64,000 nucleotides of DNA. Origin: Prolixibacteraceae bacterium (GTDB taxonomy: Bacteria; Bacteroidota; Bacteroidia; Bacteroidales; Prolixibacteraceae). Of the stretch, positions 50,801 through 60,871 are shown piece after piece. Each line of letters begins with the position of its first letter. Within the stretch, counting starts at the first letter, position 1. Both the position numbers and the translations under genes were made by a program. Location of the stretch: positions 2,170,001 through 2,234,000 of the forward strand of contig CP082230.1 in the NCBI GenBank assembly GCA_019856515.1. The letters run 5' to 3'. The notes beneath the pieces were generated by a model that did not search any database, was not told the origin of the DNA, and saw only the letters and a program-made list of their open reading frames with translations.

Positions 50801-53800
50801 ATGCAAAAATGTCTATCATTTAAGAGGTTCATGCTTTTAATGCGAGCCTCATTGTTTGTTATTGGGTATTTTATCTACCCTATAACATCATTAGCTCAAA
50901 GTTATTCCCAATCTCACCCTGTCAATTTAACGAGATTAGAATCTCACAATGACTATGAGATTGTTTATAAAATGGAGCTATCAAGTCGTTTTTATGAATG
51001 CGGTAATTTAAAAAATCAACCATTACAAGCGTTCAATAGTAATTGGTATGAAGTAGGACCATTAGAAAATGGTTGGGGAGAAAGAACTGTAAGAGTAAAA
51101 GTATACCCTAATGGAGGGATATCTATTGGAGGTAAATACAAAGCCGATTACGGACATTGTGCGACATGGAGTATGAAATCCATCGGAATGAGAACAGCTC
51201 CGTTAAAAGAACCGTACAACTTTGCACTTCTATTTCAAAAGAGCAACAATACTATTTTAGTCAGGTGGAGTAATGCAACTGATGTTCCCACAGATAAGTA
51301 CAAAATTAAAATAAAACGTACGGATCTTAATAGTGGGTCGACATCAACCATTGAACTTAATGGAGGTACTACAAGTTATACAGATTCAAGAGATATTAGA
51401 CCATCTGCTCGTTATAAATATGAAGTCTGCACTCATTTTCCTGGAGGATATAGTCAAACGAATGGTACAAATGGAAATACAAGATTTAACAGTTGTCCTT
51501 CAAGTACTTCCTCATGGGTAAGTCAGGAAATAGTAGTGGAAGGTATGATCGATAATTTTGAAGTAGACACACGACGTACTTCAATGTCCTTAAAATGGGA
51601 TGTAAATTACACATCAAATCATAATATAATACGACTTGAGTATAAGCCAGAAGGAGCCACAAGTTGGTCGCTTGTTGAAGAGCTATCTGCAACAACAGAT
51701 CAATATGATTGGACTCCTACATTCAATATGGTCCCAGGAAATCCTTATGATCTCCGAATACGAGCGATGAATGACCTAACAGAGAAACAAGTACTAAGTT
51801 CAAGTGGCGTTATTAATCCCAATGGAGTATTGAGTGGTCACGTTAAGATTGCCGAAAGTGAAAAAGGGGTACCTGGAGTACCAGTCAAAATTATGACAGG
51901 TATACCTAATACTGTGAAATATAGGAAATATACTAACATTGGGAGTGTAAGTGGAGACCTCGTTGCTAAAGCGAGGACACTTGATGGTTTGACACCTTCA
52001 TCAGAAGGAGTAATAACCTCTTTTAACTCAAGTATAATAGGTTCATCTGCACAAGGTGCAATACTGGAATCATGGTTATTGATAGAAGAAGAAGGGGAAT
52101 ATTACTTTGGTTTTGGATATATTGATGATGCCGCTGTATTAAAAATTGATGGAGTAGAGGTCACTGTGGGAACTATTTATACTGGATCCCCTACGAAGGT
52201 TATTCACTTAACTGCAGGGTTTCACCATATACAAGCAAACTATATCAACAAGATTGGCGATAAAGGACTTTCGGTAAGATATAAAGCGAAAGGTACAGCA
52301 TCTTTCATTTATTTGCCAGGAGACAACTTATATAATTTAGATGTTGCTAAAGTTGTAGATACAGATAAAGAAGGGTATTTCTATGTTGATGAGGTCTATT
52401 ATAACGAAGAAACTGAGTTTATTATTTCAACAGATAAAAAAGACTCAAATATTAGCCCCATTACAGTTACTAGGACTTTATCTATTGAAGACAATAAACA
52501 GGATGATATTTTATTTCAAGACTACTCATCTTTACCTGTGTATGGACGAGTTATGGTAGATGGGTGTCCTATAGAAGGAGCTTTTGTTGAATTTAATGGC
52601 GAGAAGACTGATACACAAACTAAAGCGGATGGATCTTTTGAATATATCATTCAGGCTCCTAATCCAAGTTTAAAGAATACCATTGGTATAAATTACAAGA
52701 ACCACCAATTTGATCAAGTGATTGACCTAGATCTTGCTAAAGATACCAATAACGATGACAATCCATTTATTTTCCATGATCAGCAGACAGATGAGCTGAC
52801 ACTATCGGTTTTGAGTGGTTGTGAGAATCCTATTGCTGATGAAGTAGATGTACAGCTGTTAAGGGCAGATGCATTGGGAAATATATGTGGAGAACAAACT
52901 GTCACCATTGATAATAGTGGGACTGCTGTCTTTAATCTTCCTGCAACCTATTATAAAGCTAAAGTGGTAGATCTTAGGATCACTAATAGTGGTGCTACTC
53001 AATTAGATTTAGACAATTTCAATAGTGTAAAACAAAATATTATTGATTCGTTTAATGAAATTGACATTGATTTAACGCAACGCGATACAGTAAAAGTGCA
53101 GAGTGTAGATGTTATCAATGAGAAAACAGGTGAGACAAGAGTAAGAGAGGAGATCACTGATACGCTTGCTGTAAGAGCTGATTTTAGATATCGTCAAGAA
53201 ATTGTTATGACTCTAGAATCGACAGCATGGGACACCCCAGCAGGTTCACACCAAGTTCAATTTGAAGGAGAGACCTTCAATGAAGATATCTTCACCATGG
53301 AGCAAGGGGAAGAATATAACGTAAAAGTAAAACTGAATGAGAAGTATGATTATTACCGTATCATGGCTCACCAGTGTGGTGTTGAAGAAGCGAAACTATT
53401 GGTTAATGATGTTATCTCAGACAAGCAACAAAAGGAATATACCATTTTAGATGGCACATATAATTACACCATAACAGCTGGGAACGCAAATATCAACGGA
53501 CCATGGGATGAGCCTCATGGTTATCAAAAGAATGTTAGTCTTACAGCTATTATTAAAGACTATGAGGATGTTATCTCTACGGAAAAATGGAGTCTGATAT
53601 TGGGAGAAAAAGTACTAGAACCGACATTCATTACAAATGAACTAGCATTACCTGAATTCATCCTCCATGACCCTCCTGGAGACGAAAGTTACGCCTTCAT
53701 TCAAAAAGGGATGAGCCTTACTACTGGTACTGTATTTAAGGGTGCAAATCTTAACGGCATCGACAGTCATAACCTATTCCAATTCGCGATACCAACTCCA

Positions 53801-56800
53801 GTGATGAATATAGGTATTGGTGTTCAGGCCGATATTGCACACAAGGAAGGGTTCATCACTGAAAATGAAGATATCTATACTACGACCTTCAATGAATCTA
53901 TCTCTACAACAAATGACCTAACAGGTACAGGGGAAGATGCAGACGTTATCATTGGTTCAGCCCTTAACTTTGTTTACTCTAAAAGTAAAAGACTTGGTTA
54001 CGATGGCGTAAACGAGCCGACTACCGAAAATAGTTTTACTGTATCGCCAGGGTTCAAAACAAGATATATTCTTAGTGTATATCATGTGAAGACCAAAGTT
54101 ATCCCGGCACTAGATGCAATGCTAGAGAACATTGCTCAGTTGAAAGAGAAAGTAAGTCAAAACCTAAGCATCACTGACCAAGAGAGTAAGTTAATTACTA
54201 ACGAAGGGATATTCACTGCATCTAAAGCAAACTGGACAAAAGTGATATCTGACAATCAAAGACGTATCTTTGTTGGTGGAGAAGCATTAGGTGAAAATGA
54301 AAGTAGTATTTCGAATCTTACATTCAGTGGAGGGAACAACTACGACTATTCTAGAGATAAAAGTACTTCTACGACTAGGAATTCGGCATACCACTGGGAA
54401 GTTGAAACCAAAGTTGGTGCTCTATTCACAGGAGTAAACCCATTAATGGACCTTGCGAAAATAGAAGTCAATGCCCTATATGTCAATGATAGTTCAAAAG
54501 AAACCAATGAGCTAAACACCAAAGTAGAGAACCTTACAACAGGATTCCACCTTGGAGACAGTAGTGCTGGTGACTATTTCACGATCAATGTAACCGAAGA
54601 TCCTAAATATAAGACCTATGTATTCCAAACGGTATCAGGTACGAGTAGCTGTCCAAACGAACCATTTACTCAAGCTAGAGACCGAATAAAAATGAGTGCA
54701 CTTGGAGATGTTGCTCTTGCTAACCTTCCAGAAGGAAAGAGTGCTGTATACACTGTGAGGTTAAATAACGATAGCCAAAGTGAGGAGGGGCGTATTTATT
54801 CTATAAACGTACTAGAAGGTCAAGATTCAGGTGCGACAATAAAAGTTGGTGGAAAAAAAGTATTTGGATTGGCAAATACATATTCAATAGATATTCCTTT
54901 TGGGGAGACCAAAGATGTTACAGTAGAGGTTATTCCTGGACCAAACACAAGATCGTTAGATATTAAGTTGGTTGCAACACCGAACTGCATGACTGATGTT
55001 TACAAAACAGAAGATCTTCGCGCCTCTATTATGTCCGAACTAGGCAAATCAACCCCTGATGCTTCGAGTGTAGAACTTACAGCAAGTTGGGAGTCGAACT
55101 GTGATCCTATCTATATAGAATCTCCAGCAGACAATTGGATTGTGAACAGTTATGTGGACAATCAGATTCCAATTACATTGACGGGGTTTGATCCTAATTC
55201 ACAGGAGATGAGCTATATTGAAATTGAATATAAGAAAGTTGGTGACAACAACTGGAGTAGTCTAAAGACCTATATGGGAGATGCCATTGGTGATTTCCCT
55301 AGAAAACACATCTCTGTAGATGTAAGCACATTAGATGGTGGTAATTATCTATTGAGGGCTGCGACTTATTGCAATGATCTAAAAATAAGAAACTACTCGA
55401 ATGTGGTACCAGGCGTTATTGATCACAATGAGTTTGTGATTGTAGGGACAAATGTCGACAATGGATGGCTAAGAGATCCACTAATGGAGGTTACTTTCAC
55501 GAAAGAGCTAGCTTCTGCACAATTCAAAGTGGAAAAACTAAGTTACGACAAATCTACCGTTATCAACACATCGTATGAAGATGCTGATATCATTCAAAAT
55601 AGAGCTTATTTAACGATTCCAAATGCTGATCAATATGAAGGGTTTTCATACAGAATAACAGCTCAATCAGGAAATATCTCTGATATAAATGGACACCTAC
55701 TAACGGATGATAAAAGCTTTGACATTACACTTGACAGATCTCTTGTTAGGTGGAAAGAAAATAGTCTCGTTGCAATTATCATTAAAAATGAACAGGCAAG
55801 TCTAACTCCAGTCTTAATTAATAATAGTTCAGAAAGTGCATCGTTTAAGGTTATTGCAAACTCCTTGAGTAAATATATTACACCAATTATTTCAGAAGGT
55901 GTTGTAGGTGCCAATGGAAATTTCCCTATTCAATTTGATATTGATAGCAACATCCCATCAGGGATTCTTACAGGTATCATTACAGTACAAATTGATGAGA
56001 ATGACAAGAGCTATAATAAAAGTATCGACTTACGTTTAATCGTAAAATCAGATAGACCAGAGATGGTTACTGCTGAATCTAAAGCGTATCAGATGCACAT
56101 CTTTTCACAGTTTACTCCGTCGAATACAGCAAATATACCTCTATCAGAGGATGAACGAGACTATGTTACAGCTTATATAGATGGACAGGTAGTTGGAAGC
56201 TCTTCATTATACTATGATACGAATGCTAATGAATACTGTTCTTATATCACCGTAGAGTCTGATGTACAGAACGGAGGCACAATAACATTCCAAATGTGGG
56301 ACGATTCCGAAGGTATAATGTACACCGCGAAGGAGACTGAAACATTTAATGACAATAGTTTACTAGGAAGCGCGGATACCCCTATCGTTTTACATGCAGA
56401 CCAAGCAATCCAATATATTAGATTGTATAGTGGATGGAACTTTGTATCGTTTAATGTTACTCCATCGAATCTTCAATTGCCTTATGTTTTAGGTGATATC
56501 ACACAAGATGGAGCACAAATTAAACATATCAATGATGGTTTTAGTACTTATAGTGCAGACCTGGATTCATGGTCTGGACAAGTATACACAATAAGTCCAG
56601 ATAAGGCTTATAAGATATATGTTCCTAACAATGATATTATTCAAGTTCAGGGAGCTATAAATAATGAATCGTATGCTTTGTCAACATCATCATATGATAA
56701 CACTCTATTTAACTGGGTGGCAGTACATAAAGTTAATAGTATGAGTATTGAAGATGCTATTAACAAAAGTCCTTTATTAGGTGGTGTGGTTATTAGACAT

Positions 56801-57544
56801 GAAGATGATTTTTCGTCTTTAAGAACGGACAAATCATCTTGGAGAGGTAGTGTAACGATGATTGAACCAGGAAAAGGATACGAGATATATGACTCTAATT
56901 TACTTGATGAAACCATTGCAATGACCAAGTCTGCATCTATTACATCTGAAGAAGTTATCCAATCTAATGTTAGAAATACGATGACAGTTGTGGGGCAAAG
57001 TTATCTAAATGGGAAATTACTTAACTCAGATGATTATATTGTGGATGCAATAATAGATGGAAAAATTATTGGGCGTAACTTCTTTGACATCAAAGACGAA
57101 TTGACTAGTAAGTACCAGTTCTATATGCTAAAGGCTGATGACAATCAAGTTAGTAATGTTATCTTTGAACTAACGGATCAAATCACAGGAAAGACATATC
57201 TTTCAGAACAGACCATTTCTTATGAAAATGACAAAGTTGTTGGGTCATTGACTAATCCGTTAAAAATAGAATTCGGTCAGAATAACACAGCTAAAGGTCA
57301 GGTTCTAAGCATCTACCCGAATCCGGTAAAGCAAGGTGATATATGCAATGCACATTTAAACTTTGATGTAGAACCATCAATGATTTTACAGATTTCAACG
57401 ATGGATGGTAAGATAATAAGTCAACAACAAATTACCAGCAATCGATTTGTTATAAACACGAATGATTTAAATGTAGGTATTTACAATATCACAATAATGA
57501 AATCTTCGCAAGTTATAGACAAAAGCAAATTAATTATACACTAA
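50801..57544 (+). CDS. Giant secreted multidomain protein with T9SS sorting domain (paralogue 2)
   Basis: 2247 aa. The signal peptide (FMLLMRASLFVIGYFIYPIT) ends near SLAQ/SY. The domain order equals that of the 9793-16554 product: Cys-containing N-terminal domain, two fibronectin III-like domains, a carboxypeptidase-regulatory-like domain split by a PA14-like one (about 420-497; EEGEYYFGFGYIDDAAVLKI), a second regulatory-like domain, the unclassified core with DPPGDESYAFIQKG near 957, beta-rich domains, SGWNFVSFNV near 1877, and a type A T9SS C-terminal domain from about 2169. Core stretches around residues 945-1080 are roughly 85-90% identical, while the termini are more divergent. Codons end in T or G more often than in paralogue 1. 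Surface-exposed; function unknown. Confidence 0.9.
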   Translation: MQKCLSFKRFMLLMRASLFVIGYFIYPITSLAQSYSQSHPVNLTRLESHNDYEIVYKMELSSRFYECGNLKNQPLQAFNSNWYEVGPLENGWGERTVRVKVYPNGGISIGGKYKADYGHCATWSMKSIGMRTAPLKEPYNFALLFQKSNNTILVRWSNATDVPTDKYKIKIKRTDLNSGSTSTIELNGGTTSYTDSRDIRPSARYKYEVCTHFPGGYSQTNGTNGNTRFNSCPSSTSSWVSQEIVVEGMIDNFEVDTRRTSMSLKWDVNYTSNHNIIRLEYKPEGATSWSLVEELSATTDQYDWTPTFNMVPGNPYDLRIRAMNDLTEKQVLSSSGVINPNGVLSGHVKIAESEKGVPGVPVKIMTGIPNTVKYRKYTNIGSVSGDLVAKARTLDGLTPSSEGVITSFNSSIIGSSAQGAILESWLLIEEEGEYYFGFGYIDDAAVLKIDGVEVTVGTIYTGSPTKVIHLTAGFHHIQANYINKIGDKGLSVRYKAKGTASFIYLPGDNLYNLDVAKVVDTDKEGYFYVDEVYYNEETEFIISTDKKDSNISPITVTRTLSIEDNKQDDILFQDYSSLPVYGRVMVDGCPIEGAFVEFNGEKTDTQTKADGSFEYIIQAPNPSLKNTIGINYKNHQFDQVIDLDLAKDTNNDDNPFIFHDQQTDELTLSVLSGCENPIADEVDVQLLRADALGNICGEQTVTIDNSGTAVFNLPATYYKAKVVDLRITNSGATQLDLDNFNSVKQNIIDSFNEIDIDLTQRDTVKVQSVDVINEKTGETRVREEITDTLAVRADFRYRQEIVMTLESTAWDTPAGSHQVQFEGETFNEDIFTMEQGEEYNVKVKLNEKYDYYRIMAHQCGVEEAKLLVNDVISDKQQKEYTILDGTYNYTITAGNANINGPWDEPHGYQKNVSLTAIIKDYEDVISTEKWSLILGEKVLEPTFITNELALPEFILHDPPGDESYAFIQKGMSLTTGTVFKGANLNGIDSHNLFQFAIPTPVMNIGIGVQADIAHKEGFITENEDIYTTTFNESISTTNDLTGTGEDADVIIGSALNFVYSKSKRLGYDGVNEPTTENSFTVSPGFKTRYILSVYHVKTKVIPALDAMLENIAQLKEKVSQNLSITDQESKLITNEGIFTASKANWTKVISDNQRRIFVGGEALGENESSISNLTFSGGNNYDYSRDKSTSTTRNSAYHWEVETKVGALFTGVNPLMDLAKIEVNALYVNDSSKETNELNTKVENLTTGFHLGDSSAGDYFTINVTEDPKYKTYVFQTVSGTSSCPNEPFTQARDRIKMSALGDVALANLPEGKSAVYTVRLNNDSQSEEGRIYSINVLEGQDSGATIKVGGKKVFGLANTYSIDIPFGETKDVTVEVIPGPNTRSLDIKLVATPNCMTDVYKTEDLRASIMSELGKSTPDASSVELTASWESNCDPIYIESPADNWIVNSYVDNQIPITLTGFDPNSQEMSYIEIEYKKVGDNNWSSLKTYMGDAIGDFPRKHISVDVSTLDGGNYLLRAATYCNDLKIRNYSNVVPGVIDHNEFVIVGTNVDNGWLRDPLMEVTFTKELASAQFKVEKLSYDKSTVINTSYEDADIIQNRAYLTIPNADQYEGFSYRITAQSGNISDINGHLLTDDKSFDITLDRSLVRWKENSLVAIIIKNEQASLTPVLINNSSESASFKVIANSLSKYITPIISEGVVGANGNFPIQFDIDSNIPSGILTGIITVQIDENDKSYNKSIDLRLIVKSDRPEMVTAESKAYQMHIFSQFTPSNTANIPLSEDERDYVTAYIDGQVVGSSSLYYDTNANEYCSYITVESDVQNGGTITFQMWDDSEGIMYTAKETETFNDNSLLGSADTPIVLHADQAIQYIRLYSGWNFVSFNVTPSNLQLPYVLGDITQDGAQIKHINDGFSTYSADLDSWSGQVYTISPDKAYKIYVPNNDIIQVQGAINNESYALSTSSYDNTLFNWVAVHKVNSMSIEDAINKSPLLGGVVIRHEDDFSSLRTDKSSWRGSVTMIEPGKGYEIYDSNLLDETIAMTKSASITSEEVIQSNVRNTMTVVGQSYLNGKLLNSDDYIVDAIIDGKIIGRNFFDIKDELTSKYQFYMLKADDNQVSNVIFELTDQITGKTYLSEQTISYENDKVVGSLTNPLKIEFGQNNTAKGQVLSIYPNPVKQGDICNAHLNFDVEPSMILQISTMDGKIISQQQITSNRFVINTNDLNVGIYNITIMKSSQVIDKSKLIIH

Positions 57545-57568
57545 AACGAAACAATTAATGTTGTTTGG

Positions 57569-57597
57569 GAGGGCATAATCATTATGCCCTCTTTTTT
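57569..57597 (+). terminator. Rho-independent terminator of giant T9SS gene 2
   Basis: GAGGGCATAAT pairs with ATTATGCCCTC across a very small loop, followed by TTTTTT, 24 bp after the stop. Confidence 0.9.
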
Positions 57598-57696
57598 GTT
57601 GTATATACGTTGAAATACACTGTTACACAACTATATTATTTATTTCTGGGTCTTCAAAATATCGACAAGATAATCTGTTCTTATTGAAGATTATTC

Positions 57697-57704
57697 TAAA
57701 TTTG
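57697..57704 (+). promoter_or_regulatory. Promoter -7 box of the GntR-type regulator
   Basis: TAAATTTG matches TAnnTTTG; TCTG at 57674-57677, 19 bp upstream, is a three-of-four match to the -33 TTTG. The ATG lies 29 bp downstream. Confidence 0.6.
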
Positions 57705-57733
57705 CATTAATCCATAAATAAAATGAGATAACA

Positions 57734-58729
57734 ATGAGTGATTTTAATTTTACATTAGACCCCAATTCTACAATCTTAAGATACAAACAACTGGTTCATG
57801 CTGTTGCGTCTGCCATCCAATCAGGAGAGTTAAAAGCGGGAGATGCTCTGCCATCGGTGAATAGCATTATTAAGAGTTCTTCGTTGTCTAGAGATACGGT
57901 TTTTAAGGCTTATGCAGAGTTAAAAGATCGAGGTGTAATCGAGTCGATTCCGAATAAAGGCTATTTTGTAGCAAAAGAGCAAAAGCGTGTATTTCTATTT
58001 TTGGATACATTTAAAGCATATAAAGAGGTGCTTTATGGTGCGATTATTAAGTCTCTACCAAGTGACTATATTGTCGATGTTCATTTTCATCACTATAATA
58101 TTGATACTTTTGAAACTATCATCTCGAATGCAGCAGGTCAATATAGTAAATATGTGATTATGAATTTTGACCATCCGAGTGTAAGGACTATAACCTCTCA
58201 GTTGGATTCGAACAAGTTAACGTTCATTGATTGGGATACACAAACAGGTCATACAAGTAATGTTTTGAATCAAGATTTTGGGGTATCTGCATCTCAATGT
58301 ATGCAGGAGATTAAACACCTATTTGCAAAATATAAGGCCATTCATTGTATCTATCCTAGCTATACCTACCACCCATATGAGACTGTTAATCATATTAAGC
58401 TCTTCTGCAACCAACATGGTTTACATTTTGAAGAGACCAATGATATGCACCAGTTTAAATTAGAAGCAAATACGGCTTATATTGTTTTTGAAGATATCGA
58501 TCTGGCTACATTATTATCGATTGCTAAAGAGAAGAAATTTGTTTTAGGAGAAGATGTAGGAGTCGTATCCTATAACGAAACCCCCATGAAACAATTTATT
58601 GGCAACGGCATCACTGTGATTAGTACTGATTTCGAAAAAATGGGTACTGTCGCGGCTAGTTATATCGTCAACGATGTTAAAGGGCGCACAACGATTCCAA
58701 CCACCGTTCATATACGAGAATCTCTCTAA
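57734..58729 (+). CDS. GntR-type regulator with periplasmic-binding-like sensor domain
   Basis: 331 aa. The N-terminal 70 residues are a GntR winged helix (YKQLVHAVASAIQSGELKAG, LPSVNSIIKSSSLSRDTVFK, YAELKDRGVIESIPNKGYF). The rest is a LacI-type periplasmic-binding-like ligand domain ending in GVVSYNETPMKQFIGNGITV. In Bacteroidota this hybrid controls sugar-utilisation genes, for example fucose. It is followed after 47 bp by the sulfatase gene on the same strand and probably regulates it. A perfect hairpin overlaps its stop codon. Confidence 0.85.
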   Translation: MSDFNFTLDPNSTILRYKQLVHAVASAIQSGELKAGDALPSVNSIIKSSSLSRDTVFKAYAELKDRGVIESIPNKGYFVAKEQKRVFLFLDTFKAYKEVLYGAIIKSLPSDYIVDVHFHHYNIDTFETIISNAAGQYSKYVIMNFDHPSVRTITSQLDSNKLTFIDWDTQTGHTSNVLNQDFGVSASQCMQEIKHLFAKYKAIHCIYPSYTYHPYETVNHIKLFCNQHGLHFEETNDMHQFKLEANTAYIVFEDIDLATLLSIAKEKKFVLGEDVGVVSYNETPMKQFIGNGITVISTDFEKMGTVAASYIVNDVKGRTTIPTTVHIRESL

Positions 58730-58742
58730 TTACGAGATTCTC
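58716..58742 (+). promoter_or_regulatory. Hairpin at the regulator stop codon (possible attenuator)
   Basis: GAGAATCTC and GAGATTCTC form a perfect 9-bp stem around a 9-nt loop that contains the stop region. With no T run it is not a standard terminator; it may set the ratio of regulator to sulfatase transcripts. Confidence 0.45.
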
Positions 58743-58776
58743 TACCAATTGAAAAACCTATAATACGACTAAATCA

Positions 58777-60648
58777 ATGAGACATTTTAAACAGATCAAG
58801 GCCTCTGTAATGATTATTACAGGTGTGATGACTCTTTTTTCTTGTACATCTAAGAAAAAAGACAATAAGAAGGAACAACCTAATATACTCTGGATTACGA
58901 GTGAGGATAATAGCGCTTATTTAGGCTGTTATGGGGATAAGAATGCAACGACTCCTAACTTAGATCGTTTGGCGTCAAAGGGTGTTATTTTTAATAATGC
59001 TTTTGCTAATGCTCCTGTGTGTGCACCTGCACGTAATACAATCATTACGGGAATGTACTCGACTTCAATGGGGACGGAACATATGAGAAGTAACCATCCC
59101 ATGCCTCTTTTCGTGAAAGGGTTCCCTATCTACCTTCGTAAGGAGGGGTACTACTGCACTAATAATAAGAAAGAAGATTATAACACCTCGAATGAACTAA
59201 GAGTGTGGAATGATTCGTCACCTAAAGCATCCTATCGTAATAGAGCAAAAGGACAACCTTTCTTTCATATAAAGAATTTGGTGGTTAGCCATGAGAGTTG
59301 TATTCACGACTCAATACCTATGGAGAAACTACAACATGATCCTAAGAAGATGGTGGTCCCACCATATCATCCAGACACCAAAGCTGTTCGTCATGACTGG
59401 GCCCAATTCTATGATAAGATCACCGAGATGGATAGACAGGTCGGCGAGATATTGGCTGAACTAGAGAAAGATGGAGAAGCAGATAATACCATAGTAATAT
59501 ACTATTCGGACCACGGAGGTGTGTTGCCACGTTCAAAACGTTTCTTGTATGAGACAGGAACAAAGGTGCCAATGATTGCCTATTTCCCTCCAAAGTATGC
59601 ACATCTAAACCCCTGGGGTGTTGGAAAACATACGGATAGATTAGTGAGTTTTGTGGATCTAGCACCAACAATGCTCTCTTTATGTGGCGTTAAGATCCCT
59701 AATTATATGCAAGGGAAAGCGTTTATGGGAAAGGGTGCTTTAAAACCCAAAACGTATGTTCATATGTATCGAGGACGTATGGATGAGAAGTATGACTTAG
59801 TTCGTGCTGTGAGAGATAAGAGATATCGTTACATTCGTAATTTTATGCCATACAAAATTTCTGGACAACACTTAAACTATCTATGGAAGGCACCATCGAC
59901 ACGCTCTTGGGAGAGAGAATATTTGGCTGGAAGATGTAACAAAGTACAATCTGCCTTCTGGGAACCTCGTCCAATAGAAGAGCTTTATGATGTGGAGAGA
60001 GACCCTTGGGAAGTAGACAATTTGGCTGATAACCCACAATATCAAGAGGTGCTTAAGCGTATGAGAAAAGTGAATCACGAATGGATGATCAGAACCCATG
60101 ATACTGGATTTATACCTGAAGGGGAGTTGATGTCTTATAATGAAAATTGTGATGGTTATGATTATGTTCGAAATATAAAGAATAAGGAAATTATTACGGC
60201 AGCAGAAAAGGCGATGACCCCTAATGTCAGAAATGATAAATTACTAAGAATGTTTAATGCGAGTAATCCTTCAATAAGATACTGGGGATTAAACGGAATG
60301 ATATTTAACAAACGAGATGACAAGAAGATTACCACAAAGGCTTTGACTTTACTAAAAGATCCAAGCTTTGATGTAAAGGTAGCAGCGATTGAGGCTCTCT
60401 ACCCTCTTGGTTATGAAAAAGAGAGTATGGATGCATTGATACATCTTTTTGATATCGATGGCAATCAATATCAGTTTTGTCATCTATTCAACACTATTCT
60501 TGCACTAAATCTTGACACACCTACTTTGCGTAAAAAGGTTATGGGGTACTATCAGGACAAGAGTCGTATTTCAGATAATCCCAAGATAGCATATGATCTA
60601 AGATCGGCAGCACAGACGCTTTTTGATCAGTGGGGGATGAAACGGTAA
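58777..60648 (+). CDS. Sulfatase (formylglycine-dependent, S1 family), lipoprotein
   Basis: 623 aa. A lipoprotein signal with LFSC (Cys23) precedes the sulfatase domain (PNILWITSEDNSAYLGCYGD). The modification motif CAPARNTIITG starts at Cys82; this Cys would be converted to formylglycine by an anaerobic (anSME) or aerobic maturase that is not in the window. Metal-site residues fall in NILWITSEDN and YYSDHGGVLPRSKR. The C-terminal region after about 500 has HEAT-like helices (VAAIEALYPLGYEKESMDAL). It resembles heparan N-sulfatase-type members, so it probably removes sulfate from an algal or host glycan. It is located with a GntR sugar regulator. Confidence 0.92.
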   Translation: MRHFKQIKASVMIITGVMTLFSCTSKKKDNKKEQPNILWITSEDNSAYLGCYGDKNATTPNLDRLASKGVIFNNAFANAPVCAPARNTIITGMYSTSMGTEHMRSNHPMPLFVKGFPIYLRKEGYYCTNNKKEDYNTSNELRVWNDSSPKASYRNRAKGQPFFHIKNLVVSHESCIHDSIPMEKLQHDPKKMVVPPYHPDTKAVRHDWAQFYDKITEMDRQVGEILAELEKDGEADNTIVIYYSDHGGVLPRSKRFLYETGTKVPMIAYFPPKYAHLNPWGVGKHTDRLVSFVDLAPTMLSLCGVKIPNYMQGKAFMGKGALKPKTYVHMYRGRMDEKYDLVRAVRDKRYRYIRNFMPYKISGQHLNYLWKAPSTRSWEREYLAGRCNKVQSAFWEPRPIEELYDVERDPWEVDNLADNPQYQEVLKRMRKVNHEWMIRTHDTGFIPEGELMSYNENCDGYDYVRNIKNKEIITAAEKAMTPNVRNDKLLRMFNASNPSIRYWGLNGMIFNKRDDKKITTKALTLLKDPSFDVKVAAIEALYPLGYEKESMDALIHLFDIDGNQYQFCHLFNTILALNLDTPTLRKKVMGYYQDKSRISDNPKIAYDLRSAAQTLFDQWGMKR

Positions 60649-60673
60649 TATTGTATATAGATTCACTGCTAAA

Positions 60674-60706
60674 AACAAAGGGGTACCATATCGGCACCCC
60701 TTTGTT
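60674..60706 (+). terminator. Terminator after the sulfatase gene
   Basis: AACAAAGGGGT pairs with ACCCCTTTGTT, with an inner CC/GG stem and A/C mismatch around ATATC. The right arm itself is T-rich; the following T run is short. Confidence 0.75.
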
Positions 60707-60871
60707 ATGTCTTTATTATTCCAATTAAAGATCTATTTTACATCATCACACCTCACCTACAACGACCTGAAACATATTATCATATGAAAATAACACCTCT
60801 ATTTTTGTGTATAATTTCAATATGACATAGTCATGATACGCTATAGTTCAATCCAAATATAATATGACTAT

